DNA of 9,262 bases from Betaproteobacteria bacterium RIFCSPLOWO2_02_FULL_62_17 (lineage in GTDB: Bacteria > Pseudomonadota > Gammaproteobacteria > Burkholderiales > SG8-39), in assembly GCA_001770355.1 (NCBI GenBank), contig MEQV01000078.1:1-9262 (forward strand), in the 5' to 3' direction. The notes under the pieces are model-generated. The model was given only the letters and a program-made list of their open reading frames with translations. It had not been told where the DNA came from and ran no database searches. The translations under genes were made by a program, and so were the position numbers. Position 1 is the stretch's first letter, and the number at the start of each line of letters is the position of its first letter. This document shows, piece by piece, positions 4,845 to 9,262 of this stretch.

Positions 4845-5705
4845 CTAATGTCGCGCGAGGATGCTGTGCATTTCTTGGGCGAACGTGACGAGATCGGCAT
4901 CAGAAAATCCGAGCCACCCCAGCGCGAATTCGCCGCCCAGCCGCCAATCGGCGCTCGGCGGATCGTCACAGTGGGACTTGAACAGGTGCTCGGCAACCCG
5001 CCCCAGCGCGATCAGCTTCAGGCTCGCGGCCGTCAGTTCGGTGTGCTCGCCCGCAAGCTGCAAATATTCGTGATGACACAGGATCGCGAGGCAGGTCGGC
5101 TCCGGCAGGTACCAGCTCTTGGCGAGATAATGACCGACCTGGGGGTGGTCGATACCGTAGTTTTCCACTTCCAATTCGGCGAGCCGCTTGGCGTCATCGC
5201 CGCGCGCGGCGGCGAGGGTTTTCGGATAGTCGGCGAATTTCAGCAGCAACGCCGGGATGCCGCAGTCGCGGAACAGCCCGAAGGTGTAGGCATCGTCGCG
5301 GCCCACGCCGTGCACGCGCGGCGCAAGCCAGGAGCTGATCAGCGCAACGTTGGAGGAAGTTTCCCAGAAGCGCTCCATCGTTTTGCTATCGCCGCACGGA
5401 AACGCCTGGCGCAGCAGCAGGCCGGTAACGAGTTGCGCGACATTGCGCAATCCGAGCAACGTGAGCGCTTGGGGCACCGAAGTCGCTTTGGCGTTTAGAC
5501 CAAAAAAAGGGGAGTTCACCGTTTTGAGCACCGCAGCGGAGAGGCTTACGTCGCCAATGATGAGCTGACCGATTCGGGGGTAATCCGGCTCGTCGTCGCG
5601 CATATAGCGCACCAATTTGGTGAGAATTGCGGGACACGGCGGAATGCCGATGTCCATAACTATCTGTTCCGCCTCGCGGTTCAGGACCTCAAGGTCGTGT
5701 GGCAT
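4845..5705 (-). CDS. stand-alone HDOD-domain protein
   Basis: A cytosolic signalling protein made almost only of an HDOD domain, a non-catalytic relative of HD phosphohydrolases that acts as an output or scaffold in bacterial regulation. Typical segments are PPCPAILTKL (22-31), DVSLSAAVLKTVNSPFFG (52-69) and VPQALTLLGLRNVAQLV (77-93). Where an active HD enzyme has HD, this protein has FRDCG at 145-149, so hydrolase activity is unlikely; the later HH at 211-212 is kept. The ATG at 5703-5705 gives 286 residues, with AGGG five bases upstream; a GTG at 5736-5738 would add 11 residues but has no ribosome binding site. The gene follows the kinase-HDOD-GAF gene on the same strand with a gap of about 180-210 bases, so it may be co-transcribed or use its own promoter. 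The two HDOD domains are divergent from each other. Confidence 0.85.
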   Translation of the reverse strand: MPHDLEVLNREAEQIVMDIGIPPCPAILTKLVRYMRDDEPDYPRIGQLIIGDVSLSAAVLKTVNSPFFGLNAKATSVPQALTLLGLRNVAQLVTGLLLRQAFPCGDSKTMERFWETSSNVALISSWLAPRVHGVGRDDAYTFGLFRDCGIPALLLKFADYPKTLAAARGDDAKRLAELEVENYGIDHPQVGHYLAKSWYLPEPTCLAILCHHEYLQLAGEHTELTAASLKLIALGRVAEHLFKSHCDDPPSADWRLGGEFALGWLGFSDADLVTFAQEMHSILARH

Positions 5706-5779
5706 GGGCGCCCTATGGAAAAGGTTTATCGATAGCACAAGAGCGAGCTCGCTGTCCGGAAACCGCCCGACGCGCTGTC

Positions 5780-5785
5780 AGTATA
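5780..5785 (-). promoter_or_regulatory. possible -10 element for the HDOD gene
   Basis: On the minus strand TATACT lies 42 bases upstream of the GTG and 75 bases upstream of the ATG start. No good -35 hexamer is visible at 16-18 bases. A perfect 12-bp palindrome, AGCGAGCTCGCT (5742-5753), lies between it and the gene and could be an operator. Both are weak suggestions. Confidence 0.22.
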
Positions 5786-5912
5786 TCGGCCAAACGCAGC
5801 GGATCTTGAATCGGATCTCGTGCGATGGTGCTGGCGCCATTCGTGACGCCCAACGCTGCGCAGCCCCTGCGCCACCGCGATCCGCCCCTCTAAATAGCCG
5901 CTCCTTCCAACA

Positions 5913-5929
5913 CGTCAGTATTTCTGACG
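5913..5929 (-). repeat. inverted repeat across the kinase stop codon
   Basis: CGTCAG and CTGACG form a perfect 6-bp stem with a five-base loop, and the TGA stop of the kinase gene is inside one arm. No T-run follows, so it is not a standard terminator. It may stabilise the mRNA end or be chance. Confidence 0.3.
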
Positions 5930-8365
5930 GATCGCCAGCACCGCCTGGTTACGCAGCGTTTTGAGCAGCCGCAACTGTTGCGGCTCGATCGTCAGCTCGC
6001 CCACGCGATCGTGATCGGCGTAGAACATGCCGATGATCTTCTTGTCGATTACGATCGGCAGCACCAGGAATGTCCGTGCGTCGATCTTTTCCCGGTACCA
6101 CGCGGGTATGCGATTGACGATATTGTCGGCATTGGAATCAGCGATGAACAGATCCACGTTCTTCGCGAGCGCAATCTCGAACACGTCCTCTGCCCGCCCG
6201 AGCTCGACGCTGAAGTGCTTAAGGAGAAGTTCGGTCTTGGCGCCGAAGCCGAAGCGTGCCTGCAACCGGTTGCTTTTGATGTCACGCGTGCACAGCAGCA
6301 CCTGCGAAAACCGCATGCCGCGATACATCGTCTCGAGGATAATCCGCAACACGTCGTTAAGCTTGTAGTCCTCGACCAGCGTATTGGTGATGTCCTGAAT
6401 TCCTGCGGCCAGCGTGGCGGCCGAATCGGCGCTGTCGATAACGGGCATCTCGGCTGCATTTGTTGCCGCCTGGGCCACGAAATCGTCAATGGTGTCGGTG
6501 GCTTGCGTCGGGACGTGTCCGGCCGCGTCTGACCCGACCTCATCCCGAGTGGCGGTTGTTTCCGTCGTTGCCCCCGACCATTGCCGGGTTGATTTCAGCA
6601 CGCGGCTCTTGCTTGCGTCCGAAACGAACATGCCGGAATCGGCCAGAAACTCACATACCGATTGCTCGACTACAGTGGTGAATTGCTTTTCCCTCAAACC
6701 CAGACTGCTACCGAATTTGCGGCTCAGTTGCTCGAGCTCGGCTGTCTTGCACGCGATCGGGGTCTCGCTCGCAACACGGCACAGCGCGGTCGCAAGATTC
6801 GCAACCAGTTTGAGTCTGTCGGCAGGACTTGCGGGCTTGATTGTTTTTAGTTCGGAGACGTGCTGCATGCTGGCGATGATCTTCATCGGCAGATTCCAGC
6901 TGTGCGCGATGCCGATGCCGAGTTCCTCGTAGGTGATGCTGAGCACAGCGCGCGATGCGGTTTCCTCGGTGTCGCCCTGCTGCACGCGTTTGGCGATCTC
7001 GGCGGATTCATCGTAGAAATAATAGGTTCCAAGCAGTCTGCCGAGCTGATGAAAGACGCCGCAAATGAAGCCTTCCTCGCTGTCCGGCACGCTGCACAGT
7101 ACGGCGATCCTGCGCGCCATGATGCCGGCGAAGTAAGCTGCGATCACGTCCTCCTTGAGCTGCGAGGCCTGCCCCTTGTTTTGAAGATGCTCAAACAGGA
7201 TCAGCGTGATGGCGAGGTTGCGTACGGTGTCGACGCCGAGAATCATCACCGCGCGCGAGATGGTGCTGATGCTGCCGCCGAATTGGCTATAGGTCGTTGA
7301 ATTGACGAGCCGCAACAGCTTATTGGTCAGCGAGAAATCCTTGAGCAGCACCGCCGACAGCGTTTGCAGGCTCCCGTCGTTATCTGAAGCAATACGGTTG
7401 ATAGTGCTGATGGTCTGCGACAGCGCCGGGAAATTACTCTTGTGGCGCATGCGCCGCAAGAGAAAGTCCAAGGTACCTTTGCCGCCGGCAGGCACAGGCT
7501 CAATGTCCGTTGTCGGCGCAAGATACTCTTCAAGCGCTTGTTTCATTTCGACAGCCGAGGCATAACGCTCGGCGCCGTTTTTGAACAGTGCCGTCAGAAC
7601 AAGATGGTCGAGTCGCTCGTCGATTTCGGGGTTGTGTCGAGACGGGGGCGGAAGTGGCTCGTTGGCGATTTTGTGCGCGATCTCGTAAGCAGTGGCGCCG
7701 CTCACCGCGGGAGAGCCGGTCAGCATTTCGTGGAGTACCATTCCGAGGGAGAGAACGTCCGCGGTCTCGCCGACGGGCTTGGTGTCGAGGCATTCGGGCG
7801 CCATGTAATGCAGCGTGCCCAGTATTGCGTCCTTGGGGTCGGCCTGCCCGGCGATGCTGGCGATCCCGAAATCCATGATGCGCGCCGTGCCGTCGCGATC
7901 GATGATGATGTTTGCCGGCTTGATGTCGCGATGGACTACGCGCTTGCCGTGCGCATAGGCGAGACCGTGCGCGATCTGGATCGCGATCTTCACCGCGCGC
8001 AGCTTGTCCATGGGGCCATCGGATCGCAGCAGTTGATCCAGCGTCATGCCTTCGACGTATTCCAACACCAGGTAAAGGCGACCCTGGTGTTCAATCGCGT
8101 CGAATAGCGTCACGATGTTGGGGTGGCTAAACTGGCTGACGACGCGTGCCTCCTGCAACAGCCGGCGGATTTTCTCAGCCGAGGAATTGGCATCGATCGA
8201 TTTGATCGCGACCTGGCGCTGCAGATGCGGATCGTGCGCGAGCGAAACGCTGCCCTGGGCGCCTGTGCCCAGCGTGCGGATGATCTCGAAGCGGCCTATG
8301 GTTTGGGTGGTTTGTGCCGGCATGGCGAATGATTTGGCGTTCATCGTCGGCGATGGCCGGAGCAT
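5915..8365 (-). CDS. Ser/Thr protein kinase fused to HDOD and GAF domains
   Basis: An 816-residue cytosolic signalling protein with three modules and no membrane segment. Residues 26-283 are a Hanks-type kinase: P-loop GTGAQGSV (33-40), catalytic Lys K55 in VAIK, Glu E72, catalytic loop HRDIKPAN (145-152), DFG (165-167) and APE (189-191). All key residues are present, so kinase activity is expected. Residues about 298-510 are an HDOD domain (NFPALSQTISTINRIA; KDFSLTNKLLRLVNSTTYS; MILGVDTVRNLAI). Its HD position reads HQLG (439-442), so it is probably not a hydrolase. Residues about 585-640 are a Thr/Ala/Asp-rich linker that could hold phosphorylation sites. Residues about 650-816 form a GAF domain (TRDIKSNRLQARFGFG; FLVLPIVIDKKIIGMFYADH), a likely ligand-sensing module. 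The start is uncertain: ATGs at 8365, 8344 and 8323 all lack a clear ribosome binding site. A separate HDOD gene lies downstream. Confidence 0.9.
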   Translation of the reverse strand: MLRPSPTMNAKSFAMPAQTTQTIGRFEIIRTLGTGAQGSVSLAHDPHLQRQVAIKSIDANSSAEKIRRLLQEARVVSQFSHPNIVTLFDAIEHQGRLYLVLEYVEGMTLDQLLRSDGPMDKLRAVKIAIQIAHGLAYAHGKRVVHRDIKPANIIIDRDGTARIMDFGIASIAGQADPKDAILGTLHYMAPECLDTKPVGETADVLSLGMVLHEMLTGSPAVSGATAYEIAHKIANEPLPPPSRHNPEIDERLDHLVLTALFKNGAERYASAVEMKQALEEYLAPTTDIEPVPAGGKGTLDFLLRRMRHKSNFPALSQTISTINRIASDNDGSLQTLSAVLLKDFSLTNKLLRLVNSTTYSQFGGSISTISRAVMILGVDTVRNLAITLILFEHLQNKGQASQLKEDVIAAYFAGIMARRIAVLCSVPDSEEGFICGVFHQLGRLLGTYYFYDESAEIAKRVQQGDTEETASRAVLSITYEELGIGIAHSWNLPMKIIASMQHVSELKTIKPASPADRLKLVANLATALCRVASETPIACKTAELEQLSRKFGSSLGLREKQFTTVVEQSVCEFLADSGMFVSDASKSRVLKSTRQWSGATTETTATRDEVGSDAAGHVPTQATDTIDDFVAQAATNAAEMPVIDSADSAATLAAGIQDITNTLVEDYKLNDVLRIILETMYRGMRFSQVLLCTRDIKSNRLQARFGFGAKTELLLKHFSVELGRAEDVFEIALAKNVDLFIADSNADNIVNRIPAWYREKIDARTFLVLPIVIDKKIIGMFYADHDRVGELTIEPQQLRLLKTLRNQAVLAIRQKY

Positions 8366-8587
8366 GGCAACGTCAACGCGCCAGCGGGGGGCAAGCCGTA
8401 TCCTGGTAACTCGTCATAATTGCTCGCAATTTTATCTACTCCGCGCAGGTATTGGACGTCTGAAGTACCGCTTCATAACTACGGCCATTTCGTGCCGGAC
8501 TTGAGGTATCCCATGTCATGACTCAAGTTTTAAAAAAGGAGGTCGTTAACGGCTTTGCAGCCGCGGGACGTGTTTTCCCGGGACGAT

Positions 8588-8612
8588 CGCGAGGCATCAC
8601 TAACGCCTCGCG
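8588..8612. repeat. 8-bp perfect inverted repeat upstream of the sensor gene
   Basis: CGCGAGGC and GCCTCGCG flank a nine-base spacer, ATCACTAAC. The 25-base span suits a dimeric regulator's operator or a leader hairpin. It lies about 125 bases upstream of the sensor start. Confidence 0.4.
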
Positions 8613-8658
8613 GAACCGCTCTTGCGGGCACGCACTGATACCGCGGTGATGTTCAGCA

Positions 8659-8675
8659 GCCCGGCTGCGCCGGGC
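8659..8675. repeat. GC-rich hairpin upstream of the sensor gene
   Basis: GCCCGGC and GCCGGGC form a perfect 7-bp stem with a TGC loop, 62 bases upstream of the sensor start. There is no T-run on the plus strand. It could belong to a structured leader. Confidence 0.35.
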
Positions 8676-8737
8676 GGTGCAGGGCAAGCGAAACTGAATG
8701 GGTTTTGACAGAACAGCAATCCGATATACGGAAAATC

Positions 8738-9262
8738 ATGCAGATCCCTTTTTTGGTGGCATGGTCTGTGGTCATCCGCCGGCATTACTCGCGACTACTC
8801 GTGTTGGCCGGAGCTGTGGGAATAGGGCTCACCTGCGTCATTCTTACCGCGCAGTATGTCTCCGGTCTCACAGCAGCCATCAACTTCAAGGACCAGGAAC
8901 TGCTCGGAATCGAATATATCATGCAGGTGCGCCATGTCATTGAATCGCTGCAGCAACACCGGGCGATCAGCGGTATTCATCTCAGCGGTGATTTTTCGGT
9001 CGCACCCCTCGTTGCGGAAAAAAAAGCCCGAGTGGACAAGACGATTCCCGCCCTGGATTCAGTGGACGCCTGGGTCGGGCAGACTCTGGATACGACTTCG
9101 CGGCTTGCGGCGATCAAACTCAAATGGCGCCCCCTCGGGGACGGTGGATCGAACCTGGGCGTGAAAGAAAATTTCGACCAGCATAGCCTTCTGGTCGAGG
9201 AACTCATCATGCTACTAAAGCATGTTGCCTATACCTCCAACTTGGCCGTTGATCCGGACGCT
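8738..9262 (+). CDS. membrane-anchored sensor protein, N-terminal part (runs off window edge)
   Basis: The frame is open from the ATG at 8738-8740 to the right edge (175 codons). Residues 1-18 are a short basic cytoplasmic lead (VIRRHYSR), residues about 19-41 one membrane segment (LLVLAGAVGIG, LTCVILTAQYV), and the rest is a helical periplasmic region with the motifs ELLGIEYI (54-61), LQQHRAISGIHLSGD (71-85) and HVAYTSNLAVDPD (162-174). The LQxHRxxSxxxxxGD pattern recalls NIT-like helical sensing domains of betaproteobacterial chemoreceptors, histidine kinases and diguanylate cyclases. Which output it has lies outside the window. The ribosome binding site is weak (ACGGAAAA). It is divergent from the kinase-HDOD-GAF gene. 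Confidence 0.7.
   Translation, partial: MQIPFLVAWSVVIRRHYSRLLVLAGAVGIGLTCVILTAQYVSGLTAAINFKDQELLGIEYIMQVRHVIESLQQHRAISGIHLSGDFSVAPLVAEKKARVDKTIPALDSVDAWVGQTLDTTSRLAAIKLKWRPLGDGGSNLGVKENFDQHSLLVEELIMLLKHVAYTSNLAVDPDA

Larger units (their letters stand above)
8366..8737. other. gap between divergent kinase and sensor genes, with several inverted repeats
   Basis: No convincing gene is seen in these 372 bases. They hold a palindrome AATTGC-TC-GCAATT (8418-8431), arms ACTTGAG/CTCAAGT with a 16-base loop (8499-8528), a lone strong ribosome-binding-like AGGAGG (8537-8542) with no start codon at normal distance, a perfect 8-bp stem CGCGAGGC/GCCTCGCG (8588-8612) and a GC-rich hairpin GCCCGGC-TGC-GCCGGGC (8659-8675). 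The region must contain the promoters of both divergent genes. TTGACA at 8705-8710 lacks a good -10 at normal spacing. Confidence 0.5.

Noticed and set aside
4848..5498. 216-codon plus-strand frame antisense to the HDOD gene
   Set aside because: The opposite strand encodes a clear HDOD domain; the antisense peptide has no family features.
5978..8107. Several plus-strand frames antisense to the kinase gene
   Set aside because: All lie opposite a continuous, motif-rich kinase-HDOD-GAF reading frame and are GC-codon shadows.
8540..8600. Guanidine-II (mini-ykkC) or c-di-GMP-I riboswitch, suggested by two GGGACG motifs
   Set aside because: The stems needed around the ACGR loops do not form and the conserved c-di-GMP-I core is missing.
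8518..8649. Small plus-strand open frame of 43 codons starting ATG ACT CAA
   Set aside because: It has only a weak upstream site (GAGG, 11 bases away), no recognisable sequence, and runs through the stem-loop sequences; more likely chance.
8705..8730. TTGACA as a -35 box for the sensor gene
   Set aside because: The best -10-like sequence (TATACG) is only 14 bases away and the start codon follows 8 bases later, too close for a normal leader.

Overview
The window looks like a betaproteobacterial chromosome segment. The basis is a fairly high G+C content, the style of the housekeeping genes, a C-rich dispersed palindrome of a kind common in Beta/Gammaproteobacteria, and the IS families present. 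No rRNA or marker protein is here to fix the genus, so this placement is inference.

Left flank (1-1638), ordinary chromosome: the 5' part of a small lipoprotein gene (minus strand, runs off the left edge), a 3-hydroxyisobutyrate-dehydrogenase-family oxidoreductase (minus), a dispersed palindromic repeat in its leader, and a complete tRNA-Arg(ACG) gene on the plus strand with an extended -10 promoter.

Middle (about 1639-4840), a decayed integration hot spot downstream of the tRNA. A tyrosine recombinase lacks its N-terminal part and is cut off by a fragment of an IS21-type IstA transposase. Next come an unassigned AT-richer spacer, the C-terminal third of an IS200/IS605 TnpA with its end hairpin still perfect, and a frameshifted C-terminal IS3-type OrfB. 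A gene for an unrecognised exported beta-rich protein follows. After it lie two plus-strand scraps: the 3' end of comM and an internally deleted IS5-type transposase. Four IS families and one housekeeping gene fragment are thus packed into about 2.3 kb, none of them intact.

Right part (4845-9262), signal transduction. A stand-alone HDOD protein and, upstream of it on the same strand, an 816-residue protein that joins a Ser/Thr protein kinase, an HDOD domain and a GAF domain. Divergent from these, after 372 bases without a convincing gene but with several inverted repeats, starts a membrane-anchored sensor (chemoreceptor, histidine kinase or diguanylate cyclase type; only its N-terminal 175 residues are visible). 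The kinase-HDOD-GAF protein, its HDOD partner and possibly the divergent sensor are the best candidates for a little-described signalling module. Their output cannot be read from the sequence.
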